A DNA stretch of 64,000 nt from Eubacteriales bacterium. GTDB taxonomy: Bacteria > Bacillota > Clostridia > Lachnospirales > Lachnospiraceae. A model generated the notes under the pieces. It was not told the DNA's origin and searched no databases. It worked only from the letters and a program-made list of their open reading frames with translations. This document shows, one piece after another, positions 36,520 to 45,494 of the stretch (position 1 is its first letter; each line of letters opens with the position of its first letter). The translations under genes were made by a program, and so were the position numbers. The DNA is taken from contig JAUNGM010000006.1 in NCBI GenBank assembly GCA_030524545.1, positions 1 through 64,000 of the forward strand, written 5' to 3'.

Positions 36520-36553
36520 AAAAGAAAAAGAATTTTTGAAAGGAGAAGCTATC

Positions 36554-36772
36554 ATGAAAAAGACTTACAAAATCGATGTAGACTGTGCGAACTGTGCAAA
36601 CAAAATGGAGGAAGCTGCCAGGAAAACTGCAGGTGTGAAGAACGCGACCGTAAACTTCATGGCACTGAAAATGATCGTAGAATTTGAAGAGGGACAGGAG
36701 CCGAAGGCCGTTATGCAGGAAGTTTTGAAGAACTGCAAGAAGGTTGAAGATGACTGCGAGATCTTTTTATAA
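36554..36772 (+). CDS. Small heavy-metal-associated (HMA) domain protein
   Basis: 72 residues, a complete single HMA domain: metal motif DCANCAN (residues 10-16), then helix and strands of the ferredoxin-like fold, ending DCEIFL. AGGAGA upstream fixes the ATG. It is first in line after the ArsR-type operator, and the P-type ATPase 126 bases downstream lacks its own N-terminal HMA domain. It probably acts as a detached metal-binding domain or chaperone. Confidence 0.88.
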   Translation: MKKTYKIDVDCANCANKMEEAARKTAGVKNATVNFMALKMIVEFEEGQEPKAVMQEVLKNCKKVEDDCEIFL

Positions 36773-36898
36773 GAAGAATATGCTGCTTTCCATATATTAT
36801 AGTATTCTGTAGTATCCGCAGGACAGGGGGACTTGCGTGAAAGAACCACTGTCCAAAAGACCAGGGGACGATGAGGCAGCAGGAGAGAAGGTGGAACT

Positions 36899-38764
36899 GT
36901 GAATAAGAAACAGAAAAAGGTTTTGATACGGATTATTGCGGCAGCGGTTTTGCTTGTGGTTTTGTCGCAGCTGCCGATAGAAGGTTATCTGCAATTTGCT
37001 CTGTATATGATTCCATATCTGGTGATCGGCTATGATATTCTGAAAAAGGCCTTTAAGGGAATCAGGAATAAACAGGTATTTGACGAAAACTTTCTGATGG
37101 CAGTAGCGACCATTGGCGCTATTCTTCTTGGAGATTATAAAGAAGGCGTTGCGGTTATGCTGTTTTATCAGATCGGGGAGCTGTTCCAGAGCTATGCCGT
37201 AGGCAGGAGCCGCAGGAATATCAGTGATCTGATGGATATCCGTCCGGACTATGCAAATATTGAGAAGGACGGCGGCCTTGAGAAGGTAGATCCGGATGAG
37301 GTGGAAATCGGTTCTATTATTGTAGTACAGCCTGGTGAAAAGGTTCCGATCGATGGAATTATCACAGAAGGAAAGACAACCTTAAATACCAGTGCGCTTA
37401 CAGGAGAAAGCCTTCCAAGAGATGCGGAGCCGGGAGATGAAGTCATCAGCGGCTGTATCAATATGAGCGGCGTCCTGAAGATCAGGACCACGAAGGAATT
37501 CGGAGAATCCACCGTGTCAAAGATTCTGGAACTGGTGGAAAATTCCAGCTCAAGGAAATCCAGGTCAGAGAATTTTATCTCCAAATTTGCCCGCTATTAT
37601 ACACCGGCCGTATGCTACAGTGCTCTGGCTCTTGCGATTCTTCCGCCTCTGGTAAGGCTTGTTATGGGAATGCCTCCTGCATGGGGCGACTGGATCTACC
37701 GTGCTCTGACTTTCCTGGTAATCAGCTGCCCGTGTGCTCTGGTGATCAGTATTCCCCTCAGCTTTTTCGCAGGAATCGGCGGAGCCAGCAATGCAGGTGT
37801 CCTGGTGAAAGGATCCAACTATCTGGAAACTCTTTCCGAGACAAAATATGTGGTATTTGACAAAACAGGAACCCTGACCAAAGGTGTCTTTGAAGTCAGC
37901 GGTATCCATCACAATACTTTGGAGCAGGAGAAGGTGCTGGAGTATGCAGCTCTTGCAGAAAGCTTTTCTTCCCATCCCATCAGCAGGAGCCTGAAGCAGG
38001 CCTATGGAAAGAGTATTGATCAGTCCAGAGTAACGGATGTGGAAGAAATCAGCGGAAAAGGTGTGACTGCAGTGGTAGACGGTACTGCCGTAGCGGCCGG
38101 CAACGCAAAGCTGATGAAGCATTTGGGAATTCCGTTCGAAGAATGCCACCATGTAGGAACTATCGTACATGTAGCCATTGACGGACAGTATGCAGGCCAT
38201 ATTCTGATCTCCGATGTGCTGAAGCCGAATTCCAAAGAGGCCATTAGAGAGCTGAAAAAGGCCGGCATCCAAAAGACGGTGATGCTTACCGGTGACGCAG
38301 ACAACGTAGCGCAGCAGGTAGCCGGAGAACTTGGAGTTGACCAGGTATACAGCGAGCTTCTCCCGGCAGATAAGGTTTCCAAGGTGGAAGAGCTTCTGCT
38401 TGCCAAGGGAAACAAAGAGAAGCTGGCATTCGTAGGTGACGGTATCAACGATGCGCCTGTTCTTTCCAGGGCGGATATCGGTATTGCCATGGGTGCCCTT
38501 GGATCTGACGCGGCCATTGAGGCGGCAGATATCGTATTGATGGATGACGATCCTCTGAAAATCTCAAAAGCGATCAAGATTGCACGGAAATGTATGCGTA
38601 TCGTATATGAGAATATTTACTTCGCCATCGGGGTGAAGGTACTGTGCCTGATCCTGGGCGCACTGGGAATCGCCAATATGTGGATTGCAATCTTTGCAGA
38701 TGTAGGTGTCATGGTTCTTGCCGTATTAAATGCGATTCGGACATTGTTTGTAAAGAAACTGTAA
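36899..38764 (+). CDS. Zn/Cd/Pb-exporting P1B-type ATPase
   Basis: 621 residues with GTG start (AGGAGAGAAGG upstream). P1B motifs: CPCALVIS in the metal-transport helix, DKTGTLTKG phosphorylation site, TGES actuator loop, SSHPISRS (the HP locus), and GDGINDAPVLSRADIGIAMG. A lysine-containing last helix (FVKKL) and Asp near ANMWIAIFADVG fit the Zn/Cd subgroup (ZntA/CadA). The N-terminal metal-binding domain is absent; the separate HMA protein upstream may replace it. A terminator-like hairpin follows at 38770. Confidence 0.92.
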   Translation: MNKKQKKVLIRIIAAAVLLVVLSQLPIEGYLQFALYMIPYLVIGYDILKKAFKGIRNKQVFDENFLMAVATIGAILLGDYKEGVAVMLFYQIGELFQSYAVGRSRRNISDLMDIRPDYANIEKDGGLEKVDPDEVEIGSIIVVQPGEKVPIDGIITEGKTTLNTSALTGESLPRDAEPGDEVISGCINMSGVLKIRTTKEFGESTVSKILELVENSSSRKSRSENFISKFARYYTPAVCYSALALAILPPLVRLVMGMPPAWGDWIYRALTFLVISCPCALVISIPLSFFAGIGGASNAGVLVKGSNYLETLSETKYVVFDKTGTLTKGVFEVSGIHHNTLEQEKVLEYAALAESFSSHPISRSLKQAYGKSIDQSRVTDVEEISGKGVTAVVDGTAVAAGNAKLMKHLGIPFEECHHVGTIVHVAIDGQYAGHILISDVLKPNSKEAIRELKKAGIQKTVMLTGDADNVAQQVAGELGVDQVYSELLPADKVSKVEELLLAKGNKEKLAFVGDGINDAPVLSRADIGIAMGALGSDAAIEAADIVLMDDDPLKISKAIKIARKCMRIVYENIYFAIGVKVLCLILGALGIANMWIAIFADVGVMVLAVLNAIRTLFVKKL

Positions 38765-38769
38765 AAATC

Positions 38770-38807
38770 CGGCCTGCTGTGGTATGATAAAAACAGCAGG
38801 CCGTTTC
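38770..38807 (+). terminator. Hairpin after the P-type ATPase gene
   Basis: Perfect 11-bp stem CGGCCTGCTGT (38770-38780) / ACAGCAGGCCG (38793-38803) with a short TTT. May be a partial terminator between the ATPase and the ArsR gene. Confidence 0.6.
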
Positions 38808-38902
38808 CATATGGTTTTTCGGATCACGGATGTGCCGGAGTCAGGTACCTGGCGGCTGCAGCAGAAACTACTGTGAAGAAATCAAAGAAAGCAGGGATAT
38901 GA

Positions 38903-39262
38903 ATGGAAGAAAAAGAAAACATGTGCTGTGATACTGAAGAAGTGCATGAGGAACTTTTGAAAATTGTGAATGAGACTATGCCGGATGAGACGGAGCTGTA
39001 TGATCTGGCAGAATTATTTAAAGTGTTCGGGGATTCTACCAGAATCCGGATTTTATTTGTGTTGTTTGAAGCCGAAGTTTGCGTGTGTGATCTGGCCAGG
39101 GTTCTGAATATGACTCAGTCCGCGATTTCCCACCAGCTTCGTATTCTGAAGCAGAACAAGCTGGTCAAAAACCGCAGGGAAGGAAAGTCCATCTTTTATT
39201 CCCTGGCCGATGACCATGTGCGCACGATCATTGCCCAGGGGCGGGAACATATAGAAGAATAA
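38903..39262 (+). CDS. ArsR/SmtB-family metal-sensing repressor
   Basis: 119 residues. Winged helix with the DNA-recognition helix MTQSAISHQLRIL. Two metal-site signatures are visible: the alpha-3 type EVCVCDLA with an N-terminal MCC pair (CadC-like), and the alpha-5 type D-x-H...H-x-x-E in DDHVRTIIAQGREHIEE, with exactly the spacing of the SmtB zinc site. It thus could bind Cd/Pb and Zn. The operator before the HMA gene is the expected target. It lies downstream of the ATPase. Confidence 0.9.
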   Translation: MEEKENMCCDTEEVHEELLKIVNETMPDETELYDLAELFKVFGDSTRIRILFVLFEAEVCVCDLARVLNMTQSAISHQLRILKQNKLVKNRREGKSIFYSLADDHVRTIIAQGREHIEE

Positions 39263-39289
39263 TACCTGCGCAAGAGAAAGGAAGAACAA

Positions 39290-40585
39290 ATGATATACAC
39301 CGGATATGAAATCTTATGGCTGTTTTTTGTGTATTCATTCTTTGGCTGGATCCTGGAGACATTGGCTGCTGCCATGAAGCAGAAGAGATTTGTAAACAGG
39401 GGCCTTGTGAATGCGCCGCTCTGTGTGATCTACGGTATCGGGGCAGTTATGATCACCGTAGTCTGCCAGGAATTGACGGGATTCTGGCTGTTTCTTTACT
39501 CTGTTATCACTGCTACTGTTCTGGAGTGGTCGGCAGGGCATTTAATAGAGCGCATGTACCATGAACGGTGGTGGGATTACTCAAAAAGGCGCTGGAACCT
39601 GGACGGGTACGTCTGTGCTTCCGCCTCCATATTCTGGGGCTTTTTGTCCATGGTGATGATGAAATGGGGAAATACGCTGCTGATGCAGGTATTCCATATG
39701 CTTCCGGAAGTGTTCAGGATCATTCTTATTCTGGCACTTCTGATTCTGCTTGGTTTAGACCTGGCGGCAACGCTGATCATTATGTCCGGGCGCAGCAGGA
39801 GAATGCAGCAGTGGGAGGCAGTAGATGAATGGCTGACAGAGATCAGCTCTTCCCTGGGAAGAAAAATCTACTCTTCCGTAGATGCGCGTATCCAGAGAGC
39901 TTATCCGGAAGCAAAGGTGCAGAAGGTAAGCAGAGAGGTTCCGGATGTTTTTGCGTATGGATGCAGTTTTGACAAGATTCTATGGCTCTTTGTGATCGGG
40001 GCATTCCTTGGAGACCTTACGGAAACAATTTTCTGCCGGGTGACTGCAGGCGTATGGATGAGCCGCAGCAGTGTTGTTTGGGGGCCGTTCAGTATTGTGT
40101 GGGGCCTGGCCATTGCGGCTGCGACGCTGCTTCTTTATCGATACCGGGACAGCTCCGACGGTTTTCTGTTTGCCGCAGGAACCTTCCTTGGAGGTGCCTA
40201 TGAATATCTGTGCAGCGTTTTTACGGAACTGGTATTTGGCAAGGTGTTCTGGGATTACAGCGAGATTCCGTTTAACCTTGGCGGGCGAATTAATCTTCTG
40301 TATTGCTTTTTCTGGGGAATCGCAGCAGTTGTCTGGATGAAATTGCTGTATCCCGTACTATCCTCCCTGATTGAAAAGATACCGAAAAAGGCCGGTAAAA
40401 TCCTCACATGGGTGCTTGTCCTGTTTATGTGCTGTAATATTGCGGTGTCCTGTATGGCCCTGGTGCGCAGTGACCAGCGCTCCAGAGGAATCGGGGCAGA
40501 AAAGGGCTGGCAGAAGATGATGGATGAAAGGTTTGATGACGAAAGACTGAACCGGATTTATCCCAATGCACTGGATGCCGGATGA
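39290..40585 (+). CDS. Duplicated CmpB-type putative ABC transporter membrane protein
   Basis: 431 residues with about ten membrane helices in two similar halves. Half 1 starts FFVYSFFGWILETL and half 2 starts FVIGAFLGDLTETIF; each has the NRGL/SRSSVVWGPFSIVWG-like loop and a following ...WDYS motif (RWWDYSKRRWNLDGY and FWDYSEIPFNLGGRIN). This matches the 'putative ABC-transporter type IV' (CmpB) family, duplicated. Function unknown. It begins 27 bases after the ArsR gene and may be cotranscribed with it. Confidence 0.8.
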   Translation: MIYTGYEILWLFFVYSFFGWILETLAAAMKQKRFVNRGLVNAPLCVIYGIGAVMITVVCQELTGFWLFLYSVITATVLEWSAGHLIERMYHERWWDYSKRRWNLDGYVCASASIFWGFLSMVMMKWGNTLLMQVFHMLPEVFRIILILALLILLGLDLAATLIIMSGRSRRMQQWEAVDEWLTEISSSLGRKIYSSVDARIQRAYPEAKVQKVSREVPDVFAYGCSFDKILWLFVIGAFLGDLTETIFCRVTAGVWMSRSSVVWGPFSIVWGLAIAAATLLLYRYRDSSDGFLFAAGTFLGGAYEYLCSVFTELVFGKVFWDYSEIPFNLGGRINLLYCFFWGIAAVVWMKLLYPVLSSLIEKIPKKAGKILTWVLVLFMCCNIAVSCMALVRSDQRSRGIGAEKGWQKMMDERFDDERLNRIYPNALDAG

Positions 40586-40710
40586 TACACAGAATACAGG
40601 ATGATACACAGAATACAGATACATAGAATACGGATCATACTGAACTTTCTGAACATTCATAGAATACGTAACATACAGAACATACAGAACATACATAGAA
40701 TACAGAACTT
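40583..40710 (+). repeat. Degenerate short tandem repeats (ACATACAGA / CATAGAATAC)
   Basis: About 128 bases made of ATACACAGAATACAG, ACATAGAATAC and ACATACAGA variants between the CmpB-like gene and mnmA, ending in the mnmA promoter. No constant repeat-spacer structure, so not CRISPR. Looks like slippage-generated satellite DNA. Confidence 0.8.
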
Positions 40711-40737
40711 GACAAACAGGATCAGGGAAGTTATACT
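40709..40737 (+). promoter_or_regulatory. Promoter of mnmA
   Basis: Perfect TTGACA (40709-40714), 17-nt spacer, TATACT (40732-40737). Confidence 0.8.
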
Positions 40738-40807
40738 TGCTTTGGTAAACATATGATATCAGTAGGAATAAAGAGGGATATGCAGGATACCTGCTTTGGA
40801 AAATAAT

Positions 40808-41881
40808 ATGAGAAAAGCAATTATCGCTATGAGCGGCGGCGTGGACAGCTCTGTAGCCGCTCTGCTTACAAAGGAGACCGGTGATGACTGTATCGGTGCT
40901 ACAATGAAACTGTTCCAAAACGAAGATGTGGGAAGAGAACGAGAGAAAAGCTGCTGTTCTCTGGATGATGTGGAGGATGCAAGAAGTGTCTGTTATCGGA
41001 TCGGGATACGGTTTTATGTATTTAATTTTTCTGACCGGTTCCGGGAAGAGGTGATGGAGCGTTTTGTGAGAGCTTATGAGAATGGTTGTACACCTAATCC
41101 CTGTATTGACTGCAACCGGTACCTGAAGTTTGATAAACTATTCCGGCGCATGAAAGAGATTGGGAGAGATTATATTGTAACCGGACATTATGCAAGAGTG
41201 GAATATGATGCGGAAAAAAAACGGTACCTGCTGAAGAAAGCAGCGGATGAGACGAAAGATCAGAGCTACGTTCTGTACACGCTTACCCAGGAGCAGCTTG
41301 CCCATGTGTCCTTTCCTCTGGGAGAGCTTCAGAAATCCCAGGTGAGGGAAATTGCAGAGAAACATGGTTTTGTCAATGCCGGAAAGCACGACAGCCAGGA
41401 TATCTGCTTTGTGCCGGACGGGGATTATGCCGGCTTTATTCAGCAGTATACGGGAAAACAGCCTGTCCCCGGTGATTTTATAGACAAAGACGGCAATATC
41501 CTGGGAAAACATAAGGGAATCATCCATTATACTCTCGGGCAGCGGCGCGGACTTGGCATTCCTGCTGCAGAACGTCTCTATGTCTGTGAGATTTCCCCGA
41601 AGACAAATCAGGTAACACTGGGAAAGCATGAAGAACTGTTCCGGTCAGAGCTGACGGCTGGGGATGTGAATCTGATTTCCTGTGATTCAATCCCGGAACC
41701 AATCAGAGTAAAAGCAAAAATCCGCTACCGGCATCCCGAACAGTCTGCTGCCGCATGGCAGACTCCGGATGGAAAGCTGCATGTCAGATTTGACCAGCCC
41801 CAGAGAGCCATCACAAAGGGCCAGGCAGTGGTACTTTATGATGGGGATACCGTTGTCGGCGGCGGAACGATAGAGACGTGA
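40808..41881 (+). CDS. mnmA: tRNA-specific 2-thiouridylase MnmA
   Basis: 357 residues from the ATG at 40808 (weak GGAAA site; a TTG at 40796 is in frame). PP-loop SGGVDSSVAA at the N-terminus, NPCIDCN with the first catalytic cysteine, the tRNA-binding central domain (TKDQSYVLYTL), HDSQDICFVPDG with the second cysteine, and the C-terminal HYTLGQRRGLGI. It thiolates U34 of Lys, Glu and Gln tRNAs. Bacterial MnmA is often a little longer before the PP-loop. Transcribed alone toward the aldehyde dehydrogenase gene. Confidence 0.94.
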   Translation: MRKAIIAMSGGVDSSVAALLTKETGDDCIGATMKLFQNEDVGREREKSCCSLDDVEDARSVCYRIGIRFYVFNFSDRFREEVMERFVRAYENGCTPNPCIDCNRYLKFDKLFRRMKEIGRDYIVTGHYARVEYDAEKKRYLLKKAADETKDQSYVLYTLTQEQLAHVSFPLGELQKSQVREIAEKHGFVNAGKHDSQDICFVPDGDYAGFIQQYTGKQPVPGDFIDKDGNILGKHKGIIHYTLGQRRGLGIPAAERLYVCEISPKTNQVTLGKHEELFRSELTAGDVNLISCDSIPEPIRVKAKIRYRHPEQSAAAWQTPDGKLHVRFDQPQRAITKGQAVVLYDGDTVVGGGTIET

Positions 41882-41915
41882 TGTTTTTCTGAAAAGACAG
41901 GAAAACAAAGCGCGC

Positions 41916-43295
41916 TTATTTCAGGAAGAAATGAATCAGTTTATCATTGACCTTTTTATATGGCTGGTATCTCATAGGCAGATCCAGCCATAATTTTTTG
42001 TCTACGATGCTCTTGGAATGGGAAAAGGTCAGGAAGCCTTCTTTGCCATGATAAGAACCCATGCCGCTTTCTCCAAATCCTCCGAAGCCCATTTCGCTGG
42101 TAGCCAGGTGGATGATCGTATCATTGATACAGCCTCCGCCGAATCCGCATTGTGAGGTAACACGGCGGATGTTCTGTTTGTCCTTTGTAAAAAGATAGAG
42201 AGCAAGCGGATGCGCCATGGAATTGATTTTATCGATGGCCTCATCCAGATTCTGATATGTCAGTACAGGGAGTACAGGGCCGAAGATTTCCTGCTGCATT
42301 ACTGCATCCTCAAACGTAACGGAATCCATCACCGTCGGTTCAATTTTCAGGAAATCAGAGCTGCTTTTTCCGCCTAAGACAACTTTTGCAGGATCCATCA
42401 GCCCAAGGATTCGGTGGAAATGCTTCTCATTAATGATCTTGCCGTAATCCTCACTGAAAAGAGGCGAAGTTCCGAACTGCTTTGCAATCTGTTTTTTAAT
42501 TTCTGCAAGAAGCGCATCTTTGATCTCACGGTCACAGTAGATATAGTCCGGTGCCACACAGGTCTGGCCGCAGTTTAAAAATTTGCCGAAAACGATCCGT
42601 CTGGCTGCCAGCTTCACGTCGGCAGTTCTGTCCACAATACAGGGGCTTTTGCCTCCTAGTTCCAGTGTGACGGGGGTAAGATGGGTGGCTGCCTGCTTCA
42701 TGACCTCCCTGCCTACCGCCTGGCTTCCTGTAAAGAAGATATAATCAAAGTGTTCCCCGAGAAGGCAGGTATTTTCTGCACGTCCGCCTGTGACAACAGC
42801 GACATATTCTTCCGCAAAGCATTCCTGTATGATAAGACGGATGACTTCACTGGTGTGAGGGGAATAGGCGCTGGGCTTCAGAACTGCGGTATTTCCCGCT
42901 GCAATGGCATCTACCAGAGGCTCAATGGTCAGAAGGAACGGATAATTCCAGGGACTCATGATCAGTACAACTCCATAAGGAGAAGGCTTCTTGTAGCTGC
43001 GGGAGTGGAACTGGGCAAGAGGTGTCCGGACGGTTTTTTCCCTGGCAAAAGCCTTTGTATGGCGGAGCATGTAGCTGATCTCACTTAATACCAGCCCGGT
43101 TTCACACATATAGCTCTCAAAGCTGCTTTTTCCAAGATCCGCACGGATGGCGCGGCCGATATCCTCCTGGTGTACCTGGATGCTTTTTTTCAGGCGGCGC
43201 AGGGCAGCAAGCCTTTGGTTAATATCCAGAGTTGCGCCCGTATAAAAGTATTTACGCTGGCGTGATACGATTCCTTTCATTTCCGCTTCATTCAT
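41916..43295 (-). CDS. Aldehyde dehydrogenase, class-3-like, NAD(P)-dependent
   Basis: 459 residues from the ATG at 43295, chosen because AAAGGAGG lies eight bases upstream inside the end of the alcohol dehydrogenase gene. ALDH motifs: MSPWNYPFLLTIEPL, FTGSQAVGREVMKQA, LELGGKSPCIVD with the general-base Glu, and FLNCGQTCVAPDY with the catalytic cysteine. The short length and absence of an N-terminal targeting helix fit class 3 fatty or aromatic aldehyde dehydrogenases, not a PduP/EutE enzyme. Overlaps the upstream adh gene by eight bases, so the two act as a pair on an alcohol/aldehyde/acid couple. Confidence 0.92.
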   Translation of the reverse strand: MNEAEMKGIVSRQRKYFYTGATLDINQRLAALRRLKKSIQVHQEDIGRAIRADLGKSSFESYMCETGLVLSEISYMLRHTKAFAREKTVRTPLAQFHSRSYKKPSPYGVVLIMSPWNYPFLLTIEPLVDAIAAGNTAVLKPSAYSPHTSEVIRLIIQECFAEEYVAVVTGGRAENTCLLGEHFDYIFFTGSQAVGREVMKQAATHLTPVTLELGGKSPCIVDRTADVKLAARRIVFGKFLNCGQTCVAPDYIYCDREIKDALLAEIKKQIAKQFGTSPLFSEDYGKIINEKHFHRILGLMDPAKVVLGGKSSSDFLKIEPTVMDSVTFEDAVMQQEIFGPVLPVLTYQNLDEAIDKINSMAHPLALYLFTKDKQNIRRVTSQCGFGGGCINDTIIHLATSEMGFGGFGESGMGSYHGKEGFLTFSHSKSIVDKKLWLDLPMRYQPYKKVNDKLIHFFLK

Positions 43296-44517
43296 AGATC
43301 GATTCCTCCTTTTCCGCATCTTCCATCAGCATCCGGTAGAACTGTTCCAGTTCCTCTGCATCCATCAGGACCGGAACGGGATAGAGCGGATTTGCTTCTT
43401 TATCTGCATAATGGGCAAGCTTGGGAATATCCTGTTCCCGGATTTCTTTTACAGTATCCCCGATTCCGAAGCGTTTTTTCATATCTCTGATGGCATTAAT
43501 AAAAATTTCCGCAGCCTCTTCATGAGAGAGTTCTTCCGAAGCAAGGCCGGCTTCCATGGCCAGACGGTGCAGCTTTTTATGAATGGAAGGCCCGTAGGAT
43601 TCCAGTACAAAAGGAAGAAGAATGGCATTGGCAAGGCCGTGCGGGACATTGTATTCACCGCCGAGGGAGTGCGCTACCGCATGGACATAGCCCACATAGG
43701 ATTTGGTAAACGCGCATCCTGCATAGAAGGAGGCTTTGAGCATGTTCTTGCGGGCTTCCACGTTGCTGCCGTCCGTGTAGGCAGTATCCAGATTTTCAAA
43801 GATCAGCTTTACTGCACGCAGAGCGTCACGTCTGGTATCCGGCGTGGTGGAATTTCCGATATAAGCCTCCACTGCATGGGTGAGTGCGTCCATTCCCGTA
43901 GTTGCAGTGATAAACGGCGGCAGGCTCAGGGTTACTTTCGGATCCAGAACGGCATATCTGGGGATCAGAGGGAAATCATTGATCGCATACTTATGTCTGG
44001 TTTCTGCGTCCGTAATGACAGCGGCCAGTGTTGTTTCGCTTCCGGTTCCGGCTGTGGTAGGAATCGCGATCAGAAGCGGAAGCCGTTTATGTACTTTAAG
44101 GATTCCCTTCATTTTTGCCAGTGACTGATGGGGCTTGGCAATCCGGGCGCCAACGGCCTTGGCACAGTCCATGCTGGAGCCGCCGCCGAAGCCGATGATG
44201 GCATCACAGTAATTGTCATAATACATTTCTACGGCATCCGCTACGTTGGCAGTGGTAGGGTTTGCGACTGTTTCATCGTAGATAAAATAAGGCATATCAT
44301 GATCTGCCAGGGCCTTTTCAAGACGTGTGGTCAGTCCATGGGCACGGATGCCTGCGTCTGTAATAATCAGCACACGCCCGCAGCGGCGCTTTTCTAAAAC
44401 CTCCGGTATTTCCCTGACACTGGAGACGATTTTTGGTTTCCGGTAGGGAAGAAAGGGCAGTGCAATCTTAAATACGGTCTGAAAGGTACGGCAATACGCT
44501 TTTCTTAATTTGTTCAT
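43288..44517 (-). CDS. Iron-containing alcohol dehydrogenase
   Basis: 409 residues of the Fe-ADH family. GFGGGSSMDCAKAVG (NAD-binding), PTTAGTGSETT, the metal-binding Asp/His set in GMDALTHAVEAYIG and the HAVAHSLGGEYNVPHGLANA block. Reduces or oxidises a medium-chain alcohol; EutG- and FucO-like enzymes belong to the same family. A signal-like hydrophobic start is absent, so it is cytosolic. The leader AGGAGAATCTAAC before its ATG is repeated before ygeW. Confidence 0.92.
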   Translation of the reverse strand: MNKLRKAYCRTFQTVFKIALPFLPYRKPKIVSSVREIPEVLEKRRCGRVLIITDAGIRAHGLTTRLEKALADHDMPYFIYDETVANPTTANVADAVEMYYDNYCDAIIGFGGGSSMDCAKAVGARIAKPHQSLAKMKGILKVHKRLPLLIAIPTTAGTGSETTLAAVITDAETRHKYAINDFPLIPRYAVLDPKVTLSLPPFITATTGMDALTHAVEAYIGNSTTPDTRRDALRAVKLIFENLDTAYTDGSNVEARKNMLKASFYAGCAFTKSYVGYVHAVAHSLGGEYNVPHGLANAILLPFVLESYGPSIHKKLHRLAMEAGLASEELSHEEAAEIFINAIRDMKKRFGIGDTVKEIREQDIPKLAHYADKEANPLYPVPVLMDAEELEQFYRMLMEDAEKEESIYE

Positions 44518-44552
44518 GATGTTAGATTCTCCTGATTTTTTTAATCATTTCT

Positions 44553-44580
44553 ATTTTAATCAAATTATTTTGAAAATCAA
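44553..44580 (-). promoter_or_regulatory. Promoter of adh-aldh
   Basis: Minus strand: TTGATT (44575-44580), 16-nt spacer, TAAAAT (44553-44558). Confidence 0.5.
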
Positions 44581-44651
44581 GATATTTTTATGTTTATTTT
44601 CCTTTTATTGCGATTATGAAAGCGGAAGAAAAAAGATACCTGTGAAATGAT

Positions 44652-44680
44652 TTGACACTATGCGGCGGAACAGATATACT
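44652..44680 (+). promoter_or_regulatory. Promoter of the AlkD-like gene
   Basis: TTGACA (44652-44657), 17-nt spacer, TATACT (44675-44680); 46 bases before the chosen start. It rules out a start at 44660. Confidence 0.8.
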
Positions 44681-44725
44681 GTCCATAAGAAAAAGACCGG
44701 ACATGACCGGGGAAAGAGGATGGCA

Positions 44726-45430
44726 ATGGAACAGATCGTACAGGAACTTTTGGAGCTTCAGGATATAGAATACCGGGATTTTCATACAAAGCTGATTCCC
44801 AATATTGAGCCGGAGAGAATTATCGGCGTGCGTACCCCGGCACTTCGGAAATATGCAAAAGAAGTAGCAAAACGGCCGGAGGCAGGTGAATTCCTTAAGG
44901 AGCTGCCCCATTACTACTATGAGGAAAACAATCTCCATGGAGCCCTTTTGCCGCTGCTTTATAAAGATGTGGCAAAGCTGCTTGACCAGCTTGATGTTTT
45001 TCTGCCTTATGTAGATAACTGGGCCACCTGTGACCTGATTTCGCCCAAGGTCTTTAAAAAGGATCTTCCCCTTGTTTATGAAAGGGTGAAGAAGTGGCTG
45101 AAAAGCGAAGATACTTATGTGGTTCGTTTCGGTATCGTCACGCTTCTGGGATATTTTCTGGATGAAGCGTTCCTGCCGGAAATGCTTCAGCTTGTGGCAG
45201 ATGTTCAATCTGAGGAATACTATATCAAAATGGCCGCAGCCTGGTATTTCAGCGTTGCGCTTGTGAAGCAGTATGACGCGGCGCTCCCTTATTTTACAAA
45301 GCCCCATCTGGAGCCCTGGACCCATAATAAAGCAATCCAGAAGGCCATTGAGAGCTACCGCATAGATGCAGAGAGGAAGGCTTATCTCCGCAGTTTGAAG
45401 ATTAAGGGCAAAGCAGCATCTGATCAGTAA
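44726..45430 (+). CDS. AlkD-like DNA alkylation repair protein
   Basis: 234 residues from the ATG at 44726 (AAAGAGG six bases upstream; an ATG at 44720 is the alternative). All-helical HEAT-like protein: GVRTPALRKYAKEVAK, DNWATCDLISPKVF and RFGIVTLLGYFLDE match the AlkD family, whose aromatic/Asp residues flip out alkylated bases. DNA glycosylase activity is known for some members only. Monocistronic; unrelated to the metabolism around it. Confidence 0.88.
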   Translation: MEQIVQELLELQDIEYRDFHTKLIPNIEPERIIGVRTPALRKYAKEVAKRPEAGEFLKELPHYYYEENNLHGALLPLLYKDVAKLLDQLDVFLPYVDNWATCDLISPKVFKKDLPLVYERVKKWLKSEDTYVVRFGIVTLLGYFLDEAFLPEMLQLVADVQSEEYYIKMAAAWYFSVALVKQYDAALPYFTKPHLEPWTHNKAIQKAIESYRIDAERKAYLRSLKIKGKAASDQ

Positions 45431-45444
45431 ATAAATACAGAAAG

Positions 45445-45487
45445 AATACAGGCGGGAGTCTTTGTGAGGAAGATTCCCGCCTGTATT
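45445..45487. terminator. Bidirectional terminator AlkD-like / AEC transporter
   Basis: AATACAGGCGGGAGTCTT (45445-45462) pairs with AAGATTCCCGCCTGTATT (45470-45487), one mismatch; A/T-rich on both sides. Confidence 0.88.
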
Positions 45488-45494
45488 TATAAAG

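Noticed and set aside
40583-40710. Possible CRISPR array
   Set aside because: Units are 9-15 bases, imperfect and contiguous without unique spacers, and no cas genes are present.
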